Notes: generated by a model not told the origin, from the sequence alone. A stretch of 64,000 nt of DNA from Bacillota bacterium (GCA_023426245.1 JAFABB010000056.1:1-64000), one strand, 5' to 3'. Positions 44,838 to 53,226 are shown, numbered from the stretch's first letter. Made by a program: numbers and translations.

Positions 44838-45001
44838 TTTTCTGACATAACCGGAAGGAAAAAACGAATCCAGTGTAAAATATTGGTTTTATATTATCAT
44901 GGGTAGCCTATGGGAGCAGTTGGCGAAAGTTCAAAAAGCATTGAGGAGTTGCTCCGGCTCCGGCAAGCAGCATGTTTCGTTTTTCCGGGAGGTTTAAGAA
45001 A

Positions 45002-45952
45002 ATGAACAAATCGAAGCGAAATGAATTTGCAGAGCGTTATCAAAAAGAAAACCTGAAGGAAATGCGCTACTTAGGGGTACGAGAGATATTGGTTGAACGC
45101 ATTCGCGGCAGTGTTAACCGCTGGCAGGACTTTGACGCTCATTTTCATTCCGAAGACGCCGATCAGGAGAAATTGAAAAATATCCGTCTGGCCGCCGAAT
45201 CAGGGGTCTCTTTTCCGCCGATACAAGTATACCAGGTACAGGATGATTATTATGTGATCGACGGGAATCACCGGGTTACTGTTGCCAAAGAAACCCATCA
45301 GTTATATATTGATGCCGAGGTTTTTGAATTATTGCCGGCCGGAGATTCGTTAGAACATGTGCTATGGAGGAAAAAAGCGGGTTTTACCCTCAAGACGGGG
45401 CTGGAATTGAATTTCACCGATATCGAGTCCTACCGTTTGGCTATCCATTACCTTCATCTCCACCAGCAGGCCCTTTGTGAAAAGAATAAGGCCCAAATTT
45501 CTTTAAAGGAAGCCGCCAGTGATTGGCGGATGGAGGTTTATGATCCGGCAATCGCTTCCCTCAAACAGCTGAATATCGAAAGTTGTTTTCCCGCACATAG
45601 TCTGGATGACCTATTTCTTTACATTCTGCACCATCAGTACACCAAATCGACATTGCAAGGACGAGAAATCAGTTTCAGGGAAGCCCTTTCGGCTTTCGTT
45701 GATTTGCAGCCCGAGCAAATGGCTCCCTTCATGAATCAACTTTTCCGGGGGTTTGTGTTCAAGAAGAAATGCACCCGTATATGCGGGCAGTGCGCGCAAA
45801 AATGTCCGGAAGGTTTAATTTGTTTGGATGACGGTCAGTTAAAGATTGATGAAAAGTGTTCAGGATGCGGACGGTGCACAGAAAGTTGCCCGGAAGGAAA
45901 TTTAGTAGCGTACCAGAAAATGGTATCCAATCCTCGTTTGACAGTGGAGTAA
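45002..45952 (+). CDS. ParB/Srx-like domain fused to a 2x[4Fe-4S] ferredoxin domain
   Basis: 316 residues from ATG 45002 (GGGAGG upstream; ATG 44972 is less supported). Residues about 68-100 carry the ParB/sulfiredoxin-like signature (FPPIQVYQVQ then VIDGNHRVTVAKE). A helical middle part (about 120-250) has no recognised domain. The C-terminal 60 residues hold two four-cysteine sets, CTRICGQCAQKCPEG and CSGCGRCTESCPEG, as in bacterial ferredoxins. The ParB-like fold can bind nucleotides and, in chromosome-partition proteins, CTP; joining it to iron-sulfur clusters suggests a redox-responsive or redox-active nucleotide-dependent enzyme. Function unknown. It ends 24 bases before the transglutaminase gene, suggesting an operon. 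Confidence 0.85.
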   Translation: MNKSKRNEFAERYQKENLKEMRYLGVREILVERIRGSVNRWQDFDAHFHSEDADQEKLKNIRLAAESGVSFPPIQVYQVQDDYYVIDGNHRVTVAKETHQLYIDAEVFELLPAGDSLEHVLWRKKAGFTLKTGLELNFTDIESYRLAIHYLHLHQQALCEKNKAQISLKEAASDWRMEVYDPAIASLKQLNIESCFPAHSLDDLFLYILHHQYTKSTLQGREISFREALSAFVDLQPEQMAPFMNQLFRGFVFKKKCTRICGQCAQKCPEGLICLDDGQLKIDEKCSGCGRCTESCPEGNLVAYQKMVSNPRLTVE

Positions 45953-45976
45953 AACAAGAAAAGAGGGATCTTTCGT

Positions 45977-47689
45977 TTGAATGAAATGGCCGGGCGGGTC
46001 GCTTTATTAACGGGATTATTCTTTGCTTTACTGCAATTTACTCCAGGGCAGCTTCAAGATGGCTATCAAAAAGTGCTGGCCGCTGAAGCCTCTCTTGAAA
46101 TGGAGGACATTCAGGCTGCTCCGTTTCCAGTGGAATTTTTAAGGCCGGGTTTGAAGTCCAGAGATAATCACTTTCTCCGGGATTATAACATGGCGGTGGA
46201 TGACTATAATACGGCTCAATATTCAAAAGCATTACCGATTCTAAAAAGGCTGATTACCCGTTATAAGGACAACCGTTCAACCTTGTATCTTTGGGCTGTT
46301 TGTATGGCGGAAGACCTTTCAAAAAAAAGAGACTATAAAGGGGCGATCGCTTACTATAAAGCAGCTCTTAGTATTGAAAAAGAAATTTCCGTTCAGCATA
46401 ATACCGTTTATTGCTATCTGCAACTGGCAGAACAGCTCCGTAAAAAGGAACGAGTAATGATGCTCCTATACGGGTATCAATTTGCCGGCAGATATCAGTT
46501 GCGGGATGACTCATTGGAGACGCTGGCTATCAATATAAGTAATGAATTGTTTAACCCCCCCATGTCGGAATATTTTCAAGAAGCGACCCAGTGTATTGAG
46601 GCGGCTTTGGTCCAAAAAGACAGTCCCTATTTACACCAAACTTTGGGATTCATTTATCTTTATCAAAATAAACCGGGTTTAGCCAAAGGGGAATTTAAAA
46701 AGGTAGTGGATTTCTATCCCGATTCGCCATACTATGCTACCTGTCTGGAGCGCTATAACAATATTGGTAACGCAAATTACCGCTATCAGGCTGTTTATCC
46801 CATCAAGGTTTTTGCCGGCGCCAGGGGAGCAACGTCGGTTACGGCGAAGATAACGTTACAATTTCCCCAATCCTATCAATATCAGACCGTGAGGAATCTC
46901 CAGGTGAGTCTCAATAACCGGGCTATCCGTTACCGAACCGTCATCGATCAATTTGGAACTCAATTTCTGCGGTGTGAAATTTCGAACAGCTTTTTACGGG
47001 GCATGAATCATCTGGTGATTGACGCCGAGGTCGGGGTAGCTGATAAACGGATTTCCAAAGATAGTATCGCTTCCATGAAAATTACCGATTACCGGAAAAA
47101 TGAAGCGAAGTATCAACTATGGACCCAATCGACCGAGGCTGTCGATTTAAAAAATCCCCAGATTCAAAAAATGGCTTGGGAAATCCGCCAAAGTGTCCAG
47201 AGTGGCCGTTTGGTCGACCGGGTGCAGGGGGTTTATCAATATGTAATGAATGCCATGGCCTATCGGGATTCGGCCGAGATGGGCCAAAAAGCCGGGGTTA
47301 AAAGAGCCTTGCAACGTATGCAATCAGCAGACTGTGAAGACTATGCCATCATCACAGTGGCTTTGCTCCGGGCATTAAAAATTCCCGCCGGCTATTTTTC
47401 GGGAGACTATTATGGCAGTTCAATCGGGCATGCCTGGGCGGTTTTTTTTACCCCCGATTATCAGCCCGTCCCTCTGGATACAACCTGGGGGGATACCAGC
47501 AAAATACCGGATTTGTTTTTTTTGGATCATAGCAACTCCTTGATAACTACCAGTTTTTCCTGCGATTCGACACTATTGCCCGATAACATGAACATTCATT
47601 TTGAATACAGTTCCACCTCCGGAGTTCAAATTCAAATGGGGCAGGAGCAACTTAAATTGACAAAACTATCGGATGGCATGACGCCGTAA
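45977..47689 (+). CDS. Secreted TPR-transglutaminase-like protein
   Basis: 570 residues from TTG 45977 (GAGGG upstream) or ATG 45986. A hydrophobic N-terminus (VALLTGLFFALLQF) suggests export. TPR-like helical repeats cover about 65-255, a beta-rich middle follows, and a transglutaminase-like core lies at about 450-525 with the triad C (ADCEDYA), H (IGHAWAVFF) and D (LDTTWGD). Bacterial members are thiol proteases or protein/peptidoglycan-modifying enzymes. Its partner may be a cell-envelope protein. Confidence 0.85.
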   Translation: MNEMAGRVALLTGLFFALLQFTPGQLQDGYQKVLAAEASLEMEDIQAAPFPVEFLRPGLKSRDNHFLRDYNMAVDDYNTAQYSKALPILKRLITRYKDNRSTLYLWAVCMAEDLSKKRDYKGAIAYYKAALSIEKEISVQHNTVYCYLQLAEQLRKKERVMMLLYGYQFAGRYQLRDDSLETLAINISNELFNPPMSEYFQEATQCIEAALVQKDSPYLHQTLGFIYLYQNKPGLAKGEFKKVVDFYPDSPYYATCLERYNNIGNANYRYQAVYPIKVFAGARGATSVTAKITLQFPQSYQYQTVRNLQVSLNNRAIRYRTVIDQFGTQFLRCEISNSFLRGMNHLVIDAEVGVADKRISKDSIASMKITDYRKNEAKYQLWTQSTEAVDLKNPQIQKMAWEIRQSVQSGRLVDRVQGVYQYVMNAMAYRDSAEMGQKAGVKRALQRMQSADCEDYAIITVALLRALKIPAGYFSGDYYGSSIGHAWAVFFTPDYQPVPLDTTWGDTSKIPDLFFLDHSNSLITTSFSCDSTLLPDNMNIHFEYSSTSGVQIQMGQEQLKLTKLSDGMTP

Positions 47690-47713
47690 ATTTTTGGGAA
47701 AGTTTTGCCTCTA

Positions 47714-47742
47714 TTGACAAATGGAGCTATGTTTTTTATAAT
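47714..47742 (+). promoter_or_regulatory. Consensus sigma-A promoter
   Basis: TTGACA (47714-47719), 17 bases, TATAAT (47737-47742), both perfect. It drives the TetR gene at 47840, about 90 bases downstream. Confidence 0.8.
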
Positions 47743-47839
47743 GGAAACCATAAAAACCATTCCGGTATCCACTGTGATATTATCCGGTTTTACAACGGAT
47801 AACGCCATAAGAAGGAAATCGATTGAAGGAGACGGGTTT

Positions 47840-48445
47840 ATGGTTACCGATGCCAAAGAAGACAACCTGCGCAAGTTGATCCTTGAGAAAGCGGGTGTCC
47901 AATTTTTTCAATACGGTTTTGTCAATACCACAACGCAGCAAATCGCCGAAGAACTGGAAATTAGCAAGAAGACTTTATATAAGTATTTTAATAGCAAAGA
48001 AGAACTGCTCTTTGCCGTGTTGGCTATGTATCACCAGGAAATGCTCAGCCGGATTGAGGCTCTCACCCGGGATGGGGAAATGGATTTCTTGGAGAAACTG
48101 CGGGAAATTTCCAGGCTGGTAGGAAAGTATAAAGCGAAATTTACACCGCAACTGATTCGGGACTTGAAAAAAATGGCTTTTGACCGTTTTGGTCATAAGG
48201 GTCCCCCTTATCAACGGCTGATTCCCTATATTGAGCAATTGTTGAATGAGGGAGTTCAAAAAGGGATGATTCGCAGTGATATTGATTTACGATTAATCAT
48301 GTTGGTAATATCCCGGGCTTTTGAAAATCTGCTTTCCAGTGAGGTGCTTTCCGAATCGTCTTTCACTGTTCACGAAATTCTTGAAGCTATTATTAAAATT
48401 ATCAGTGAAGGGATACTTACGGAAAAAGCCCGTCAGAAAGTTTAA
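47840..48445 (+). CDS. TetR-family regulator
   Basis: 201 residues from ATG 47840 (GAAGGAG upstream); the longer frame to 47705 would run through the promoter. The helix-turn-helix (TTQQIAEELEISKKTLYKYF) is typical TetR/AcrR. The C-terminal domain resembles those with a TetR_C_11-like helical fold. It precedes the tolC-like gene by about 430 bases and may regulate it. Confidence 0.9.
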   Translation: MVTDAKEDNLRKLILEKAGVQFFQYGFVNTTTQQIAEELEISKKTLYKYFNSKEELLFAVLAMYHQEMLSRIEALTRDGEMDFLEKLREISRLVGKYKAKFTPQLIRDLKKMAFDRFGHKGPPYQRLIPYIEQLLNEGVQKGMIRSDIDLRLIMLVISRAFENLLSSEVLSESSFTVHEILEAIIKIISEGILTEKARQKV

Positions 48446-48873
48446 TGTTTTTTCCTATTCCCAAGAATGGAAAAGGAGGTGAAGATTTTTAAAAAGATGC
48501 TTTTTCCATGAATACACTTCTTTGTAAAAAAGTTTTAACATAAATTTGACACGATACTTTCAATAAATCCTGCAAAGTCACGTTATAGTAATGAAGGAAA
48601 AAATTTTGGATTCAGGAAAAATTCGGGTCTTGGCATGAAGGAAGATCCAGCGACTTCCGGCAGCAGGGAATAAAAAACGGGCAGGAAAACCCCACCCTTG
48701 CTCGAAATTCAATTGCATGGAGCATGGACATGGATCGGGAAGTATAGTAGGGGGAATTGTTGGAAAGAATTTGGAAAGAATGCGGTTATATTGCGGACAG
48801 GTTCCCACCCGGATTCAAGGTGTTATGTGACGGTGGAAAAGTCTTAAAGGATTGCAAAAGAGGAGGTTTTTTG
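48446..48873. other. Upstream region of the TolC-like gene
   Basis: About 430 bases without a gene. A TTGACA lies at 48562-ish context (AAATTTGACACGATAC) without a well-placed -10; no terminator or operator is convincing. The open frame beginning at 48757 is only a leader extension of the TolC-like gene. Confidence 0.4.
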
Positions 48874-50184
48874 ATGAAGAATCGTTTTTTAATTGTTATT
48901 TTGGCTTTCGCGGTGATGGTAACGCCCATTATCGCATTTGCCGCAGACGACAAGGCCGGTCAGCCGGCGGGGGAAGTTTTGACGTTGGATCAGTGTTTGC
49001 AACTGGCTTATCAAAGCAGTAAACAACTCCAGTCCCAGGAAAAGAGCGTTGCAATAGCCAAGGAAACAGTTCGTTCGGCAGAGGCCGGTTTGTTTCCGAC
49101 GGTTGGCTATACACTTGGGGCCGTGAAATATGAAAACCCGCCGTCCCCATTGACGACCTCTACGGAAGCTTCCCAAGGTGAAATCTCGGTTACTCAAAAT
49201 TTATATACCGGAGGGCAAGTAACGGGTGGTATTAAACTGGCTAAACTCGGTTTGAACAAAGTTCTTGAAGACCAAAGAAAATCCAAGCAACAACTGACTT
49301 ATGACGTTAAGTCTGCTTACTATCAAGCCTGGCTGGCAAAAAAAGCAGTCGATGTCCAGCAGGCATCGTATGATAATTTGAATCGCCATTATCAGCAGGT
49401 AAAAGTCTTTTTTCAAGCGGGAACCAAATCCCGGTATGACTTGCTCCAGGCGGAAGTCAATTATCAAAGCATCAAGCCGCAATTGATTCAGGCCCAAAAC
49501 AATTTTGTGCTGGCTAAATTAAAATTGGCCACCCTGATTGGGATCGACAAAGACCGTCAATTTGAAGTCGGTGATGAGCCGTCAAGTACGCAACTTCCGC
49601 AAAGGGTGGAAATTTCTTTGCAGAATACGGTAGATCAAGCTTACAAAGACCGTCCGGAACTTCGCCAATTGCAAATTGTCAATGAAATCAACCGCGCACA
49701 AACCAAAATGGATTTGGCTGGCTATAAACCTAAGGTAAACTTAACCGGCGCCTATACCGGAGAAAGTGCGGATTATAATCCCGGTAATTGGGAGAAGTCT
49801 TGGAGCCTTACTTTAGGAATCCAGGGGAATTTCTTTGACGGCTTTAAAACTACGGCAACCGTAGCCAAAGATAAGGAAACGGAAGCCAAAGCATTAATCG
49901 ATGAATCCTATCAAAAGGATAACATCCGTTTGGATGTCCAGCAATCGATTCAAAGTCTCAATGCCGACCTGGAGACTATCGCTTCAAGCCAGGCCAATGT
50001 GACGCTGAATAAGGAAAATTTGCGGTTAACCCAAACCCGGTTTAGCGCCGGAATGTCGACCACCATGGATATTATGGACGCCGAATTGTCTCTTGACAAG
50101 GCTTCCAACAGCTATTACAGCAGCATATCCGATTATCTGACCGCTATGGCCAAGCTTGATTTGGCGGTGGGGAAAGATTATTAA
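48874..50184 (+). CDS. TolC-family outer membrane efflux channel
   Basis: 436 residues from ATG 48874 (GAGGAGG upstream). A signal peptide (about 1-23, ending AFA) and the two OEP repeats with long coiled-coil helices are visible (LTLDQCLQLAYQSSKQLQSQ; LNKENLRLTQTRFSAGMSTTMD). It would form the outer-membrane duct of the ABC-adaptor pump encoded at 40.6-44.8 kb. Its presence is direct evidence for an outer membrane. Confidence 0.93.
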   Translation: MKNRFLIVILAFAVMVTPIIAFAADDKAGQPAGEVLTLDQCLQLAYQSSKQLQSQEKSVAIAKETVRSAEAGLFPTVGYTLGAVKYENPPSPLTTSTEASQGEISVTQNLYTGGQVTGGIKLAKLGLNKVLEDQRKSKQQLTYDVKSAYYQAWLAKKAVDVQQASYDNLNRHYQQVKVFFQAGTKSRYDLLQAEVNYQSIKPQLIQAQNNFVLAKLKLATLIGIDKDRQFEVGDEPSSTQLPQRVEISLQNTVDQAYKDRPELRQLQIVNEINRAQTKMDLAGYKPKVNLTGAYTGESADYNPGNWEKSWSLTLGIQGNFFDGFKTTATVAKDKETEAKALIDESYQKDNIRLDVQQSIQSLNADLETIASSQANVTLNKENLRLTQTRFSAGMSTTMDIMDAELSLDKASNSYYSSISDYLTAMAKLDLAVGKDY

Positions 50185-50220
50185 GATATTTGACTAAAAT
50201 CGTTTTATGTTAAATTCTTA

Positions 50221-50249
50221 TTGACTAACCTTTGAGTCGGTGATATACT
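50221..50249 (+). promoter_or_regulatory. Sigma-A promoter of infC-rpmI-rplT
   Basis: TTGACT (50221-50226), 17 bases, TATACT (50244-50249), followed by a 220-base leader. Confidence 0.75.
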
Positions 50250-50254
50250 TGCAA

Positions 50255-50369
50255 TAGTTTAAACAAGTAGAAGCCATCCGCTTCTCACCTAAGGACTGAA
50301 GTCGCTTGGGTTTATAACACCAAACTTTAATTGGTATTTAGCGGGTGGATTCACCCGCTTTATTTTTTA
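50255..50369 (+). promoter_or_regulatory. infC leader attenuator (L20/IF3-leader type)
   Basis: A terminator stem GCGGGTG-GATT-CACCCGC (50341-50358) with a T-rich tail ends the leader. CCATCCGC (50274-50281) can pair with GCGGGTGG (50341-50348) to form an antiterminator, and GAAGC/GCTTC around it gives a competing hairpin. Such leaders control initiation factor 3 and L35/L20 synthesis, often by L20 feedback. The class is inferred from position and structure. Confidence 0.7.
50340..50369 (+). terminator. Attenuator terminator upstream of infC
   Basis: Eight-pair stem AGCGGGTG/CACCCGCT, GATT loop, then TTATTTTTTAT. Confidence 0.82.
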
Positions 50370-50471
50370 TAATTTTTTGGGAAAGGCTGATTCTTTATAA
50401 GGCTCAGTCTTATGGTAAGTTCTTACTTGGCTTAAACTATTGCCAAGTATATCTTTGGGAGGTGGCTGTTA

Positions 50472-50984
50472 ATTAGTAACGAGTTGCGAATCAATGAGGA
50501 GATCCGGGCCAAGGAGATCCGGGTCGTTAGTTCCGATGGGGAACAATTGGGGATTATGTCGGTTAGGGATGCTTTAAAGATGTCTCTTGAGAAAGATCTT
50601 GACTTGGTTGAAGTTGCTCCAACTGCGAAACCGCCTGTTTGTCGTATTATGGATTATGGGAAATATTGTTACGAGCAGAGCAAACGTGAACGGGAAGCCC
50701 GGAAAAAACAGAAAATTATTGAAGTCAAGGAAATCAGAATGACGCCGAAGATAGAAGAACATGATTTCCAGGTTAAGGTGAAGGCTGCCCAAAAGTTTCT
50801 CAAGGATGGCGACAAAGTCAAAGCAATTATCCGTTTCCGTGGCCGGGAGATAGTTCATGCTGATTTGGGAAAAACTCTTCTAAAGCAACTTTTTGAAGGT
50901 GTTCAGGAAAACGCCATTATGGAACGGGAACCTAAAATCGAAGGTAAAAATATGATTATGATTTTAGCCTGCAAATCAGAATAG
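50472..50984 (+). CDS. infC: Translation initiation factor IF-3, AUU start
   Basis: 170 residues. GGGAGGTGG (50457-50465) fits a start at ATT 50472 (reading I/M-S-N-E-L-RINEEIR); the in-frame TTG at 50484 is too far from the ribosome site and would cut off the usual N-terminal residues. AUU is the known infC start codon in other bacteria, allowing IF3 to repress its own translation. Domains: N-terminal RINEEIRAKEIRVV...LGIM, the linker PPVCRIMDYGKYCYEQSKRE, and the C-terminal RNA-binding domain. IF3 prevents premature subunit joining. Confidence 0.93.
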   Translation: MSNELRINEEIRAKEIRVVSSDGEQLGIMSVRDALKMSLEKDLDLVEVAPTAKPPVCRIMDYGKYCYEQSKREREARKKQKIIEVKEIRMTPKIEEHDFQVKVKAAQKFLKDGDKVKAIIRFRGREIVHADLGKTLLKQLFEGVQENAIMEREPKIEGKNMIMILACKSE

Positions 50985-50997
50985 GGAGGAATTTTTT

Positions 50998-51192
50998 ATG
51001 CCTAAAATGAAGACCCATCGTGGGGCTGCCAAACGTCTCACAGTGACTGGCAGTGGCAAAGTTAAAAAGAATAATGCTTTCAAAAGCCATCTTTTGGAAT
51101 CTAAAAGTTCAAAACGTAAAAGGGGTTTACGAAAAGCCGGGATTGTCGATCATGGTGACATGAGAAGAGTTAAGAGAATGCTGGGCCTTTAA
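50998..51192 (+). CDS. rpmI: Ribosomal protein bL35
   Basis: 64 residues, starting MPKMKTHRGAAKRLTVTGSG and ending in the usual RVKRMLGL, standard length. GGGAGGAA precedes the ATG; 13 bases after infC in the conserved infC-rpmI-rplT operon. Component of the 50S subunit. Confidence 0.97.
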   Translation: MPKMKTHRGAAKRLTVTGSGKVKKNNAFKSHLLESKSSKRKRGLRKAGIVDHGDMRRVKRMLGL

Positions 51193-51245
51193 TCGGCCTT
51201 TACGACGATTTTTTCATTCTCAAATATTTGATAGGGGGATTTATC

Positions 51246-51596
51246 ATGCCAAGAGCAAAAGGCGGTTTCACCTCTCGCCATCGTCATAAAAAGATTTTAA
51301 AGCTTGCTAAAGGCTACCGTGGTTCAAAGAGCAGAATTTTTAGACCTGCAAATTCTCAGGTTCTTAAATCTTTAGCTTATGCTTTACGGGATCGCAGATC
51401 TAAAAAACGTGATTTCAGAAAACTTTGGATTACCAGGATTAACGCTGCAGCCCGATTGAATGGTATGTCATACAGCACGTTTATTAGCGGTCTTAAGAAA
51501 GCCGGAGTTCAGGTTGACCGAAAGATATTAGCAGATTTGGCTGTACATGATGGTGAAGCTTTTAAGGATTTAGTGAGTGTTGCTAAATCCAAATAA
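51246..51596 (+). CDS. rplT: Ribosomal protein bL20
   Basis: 116 residues from ATG 51246 (MPRAKGGFTSRHRHKKILKL); GGGGGA upstream. Standard length and sequence for L20, an assembly protein of the 50S subunit that binds 23S rRNA and usually represses its own operon at the leader. Confidence 0.97.
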   Translation: MPRAKGGFTSRHRHKKILKLAKGYRGSKSRIFRPANSQVLKSLAYALRDRRSKKRDFRKLWITRINAAARLNGMSYSTFISGLKKAGVQVDRKILADLAVHDGEAFKDLVSVAKSK

Positions 51597-51617
51597 TTAG
51601 CCAAAAGCGTGTAAAAA

Positions 51618-51657
51618 AGAGGCTGTCTCAGAAGGAAAATTGAGACAGCCTTTTTTA
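51618..51657. terminator. Terminator of infC-rpmI-rplT
   Basis: AGGCTGTCTCA and TGAGACAGCC arms with T6 after 51650, preceded by A6 upstream, so it can serve both convergent transcripts. The GAGGCTGT ends resemble repeats A and B. Confidence 0.88.
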
Positions 51658-51660
51658 TAT

Positions 51661-52398
51661 TTATTTTTCCATAGATTGCTCTCTGGTCGGGAGTGCCTCC
51701 CATAACCGGATATCCACTCGGCGGTTGAAACGCCAAGCTGATTCATTGTGGCCTTTTTTGAGCGGGAACTCTTCACCATAAGCAAAGATCAGAATGCGAG
51801 CCGGGTCGATACCCTTTGCAACAAGATAGTTTTTGACAGCTTCCGCTCGTCGAACTGATAAGGCTAAATTGTATTTTTTGGTTCCACGTTCGTCTGTAAA
51901 GCCACTAAGGGAAATATATAACTTCGGATTGATATTGAGTATTTGTACGGCATTGTCAAGAACAATCGATTGGTCTTGACCAAAAGCAGATTTGTCAAAT
52001 CCAAAGAAAATAGAGCTTAACGATTTGTTAAGTTCAGCTATTTGGAATGTGGTGCTTTCCTCGGCCGGAGCTACTTCTTCTTCGGATGGAGCAACCTCTT
52101 CAGCAGGGGCGGCTTCTTCCTCGGCATTCGTTTTATTATCGGTGGAAGTTGTAATTGCAGAAGAATTCTCTGTTGTGTTTTGTGAATTTTGAGTATCAGC
52201 TGGAGTAACATTAGACGTATCTTGATCAGCCAAGAATGTTTTAAAAACCGTAATATTATCTAAAATGTTACTCGGAGATTTATCATTTTGAATTCCGGCA
52301 GCTGTACAAATTTGAGGCATGGAATAGCCGAGAACGATACTACCTAAAACAAAGAGGAATGCAAAAAAGAAAAATCCCGAAAATCCTTTCTTTAGCAC
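51661..52398 (-). CDS. OmpA-family peptidoglycan-associated envelope protein
   Basis: 245 residues from GTG 52398 (GGAGGTG upstream). A hydrophobic N-terminal segment (about 9-30) serves as signal or anchor; residues about 75-120 are an acidic proline/alanine/glutamate-rich linker with repeated EEVAPxEE; the C-terminal 120 residues are an OmpA domain (FFGFDKSAFG, SGFTDERGTKKYNLALSVRR, AYGEEFP) that binds diaminopimelate in peptidoglycan. It probably tethers an envelope layer to the cell wall. Confidence 0.92.
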   Translation of the reverse strand: MLKKGFSGFFFFAFLFVLGSIVLGYSMPQICTAAGIQNDKSPSNILDNITVFKTFLADQDTSNVTPADTQNSQNTTENSSAITTSTDNKTNAEEEAAPAEEVAPSEEEVAPAEESTTFQIAELNKSLSSIFFGFDKSAFGQDQSIVLDNAVQILNINPKLYISLSGFTDERGTKKYNLALSVRRAEAVKNYLVAKGIDPARILIFAYGEEFPLKKGHNESAWRFNRRVDIRLWEALPTREQSMEK

Positions 52399-52756
52399 TT
52401 AATTCACCTCCATTGATAGAATTTGACTACACACGATAATGTTGGTTAATCCCCCCCTTTCAAAGAAAGAGTTTGTCCAGAGTAATCAAATATCGATAAT
52501 GTTTGTCGTGGAGTCTATTCGAAATAGTTTTGACAATTTAATTTGTATTGATTCATTTTTATTACAAGGGCTTTGACTTTATACCATTTTTGTAACACGA
52601 AACAAAAGTATTGTTATGAAAAGACATAATGGTATTGATCGATGGAATGAAACTTTTATTGGAATGGATTGTAAACCCAAAAGCAATAGAGTGATTGAGA
52701 AATCTTTGCTCAAATGTACTTATGGAGTTCATAGAGTCTTGTCCCGAGATAGCAAT
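52399..52756. other. Gene-free stretch upstream of the OmpA gene and microproteins
   Basis: About 360 bases of AT-rich sequence. A 52-codon plus-strand frame (52616-52774) has no ribosome site and is not accepted. The OmpA promoter should lie here, but I do not see a clear -35/-10 pair. Confidence 0.4.
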
Positions 52757-52799
52757 CATTTAGAACGTGTTTAGATTTGGTTACTATTGGGTAAATATG

Positions 52800-52828
52800 T
52801 TGATTTTGGATAAGGAAATGAATATAAT
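52800..52828 (+). promoter_or_regulatory. Promoter of zinc-ribbon microprotein 1
   Basis: TTGATT (52800-52805), 17 bases, TATAAT (52823-52828). Conserved in copy 2. Confidence 0.78.
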
Positions 52829-52838
52829 GAAATCATCA

Positions 52839-52879
52839 GTGGGACAGAAAATAAATTATAGGGACAGAAAATGACCCAC
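52839..52879 (+). promoter_or_regulatory. Leader hairpin 1 with two GGGACAGAAAAT boxes
   Basis: GTGGG (52839-52843) pairs with CCCAC (52875-52879) and encloses two GGGACAGAAAAT-like boxes, just after the predicted transcription start and before the ribosome site (52890-52896). Confidence 0.55.
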
Positions 52880-52904
52880 TAAATCATTTGGAGGTGTATA
52901 AAAT

Positions 52905-53054
52905 ATGAAATGCCCAGATTGTCATGAAGAAATTCAATTTCACAAGGAGTATTGTCCGCATTGTAGTGCTTCTTTATTTGGAAGGAACAGGAATGCCGAA
53001 AAAAAGTCAAAAGAAGGTGCCAAAAGCATCTGGTCGATTGTGGGGATTGTTTAA
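52905..53054 (+). CDS. Zinc-ribbon microprotein 1
   Basis: 49 residues from ATG 52905, eight bases after GGAGGTG. Two cysteine pairs, C3/C6 (MKCPDCHEE) and C17/C20 (EYCPHCSAS), form a zinc ribbon; a lysine-rich linker and a short hydrophobic tail (SIWSIVGIV) follow. The same ribbon often precedes membrane domains in larger proteins, so this may be a stand-alone regulator, chaperone or membrane-tethered zinc protein. Own promoter and leader. Confidence 0.78.
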   Translation: MKCPDCHEEIQFHKEYCPHCSASLFGRNRNAEKKSKEGAKSIWSIVGIV

Positions 53055-53123
53055 AAGGGTTGCCTTAAGTTGCGAGCGTTCGTTGAAAACATATTTTAAT
53101 TTAGTTACTTTTAGGTAAATATG

Positions 53124-53152
53124 TTGATATCTGGAAATGAAATGAGTATAAT
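53124..53152 (+). promoter_or_regulatory. Promoter of zinc-ribbon microprotein 2
   Basis: TTGATA (53124-53129), 17 bases, TATAAT (53147-53152). Confidence 0.78.
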
Positions 53153-53162
53153 GAATAAAAAC

Positions 53163-53202
53163 GCGGGACAAAAAATTAATAGAGGGACAAAATTTAGCCC
53201 GT
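53163..53202 (+). promoter_or_regulatory. Leader hairpin 2
   Basis: GCGGG (53163-53167) with CCCGT (53198-53202), again enclosing two GGGACA boxes. Relative to hairpin 1 a T-A pair has become C-G, a compensatory change. Confidence 0.55.
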
Positions 53203-53226
53203 TAAAATCTTGGAGGTGTATGAATT

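Larger units (their letters stand above)
52757..53054 (+). repeat. Tandem duplicated microprotein unit, copy 1
   Basis: Promoter, leader and gene align base for base over long stretches with copy 2 (about 53083-53379): GGTAAATATGTTGAT, TATAATGAA, two GGGACA boxes, TGGAGGTGTAT and the coding sequence. Confidence 0.85.

Noticed and set aside
52616..52774. 52-codon plus-strand frame (MKRHNGIDRW...) before the microproteins
   Set aside because: No ribosome site, no recognisable features, and its end runs into the duplicated promoter unit.
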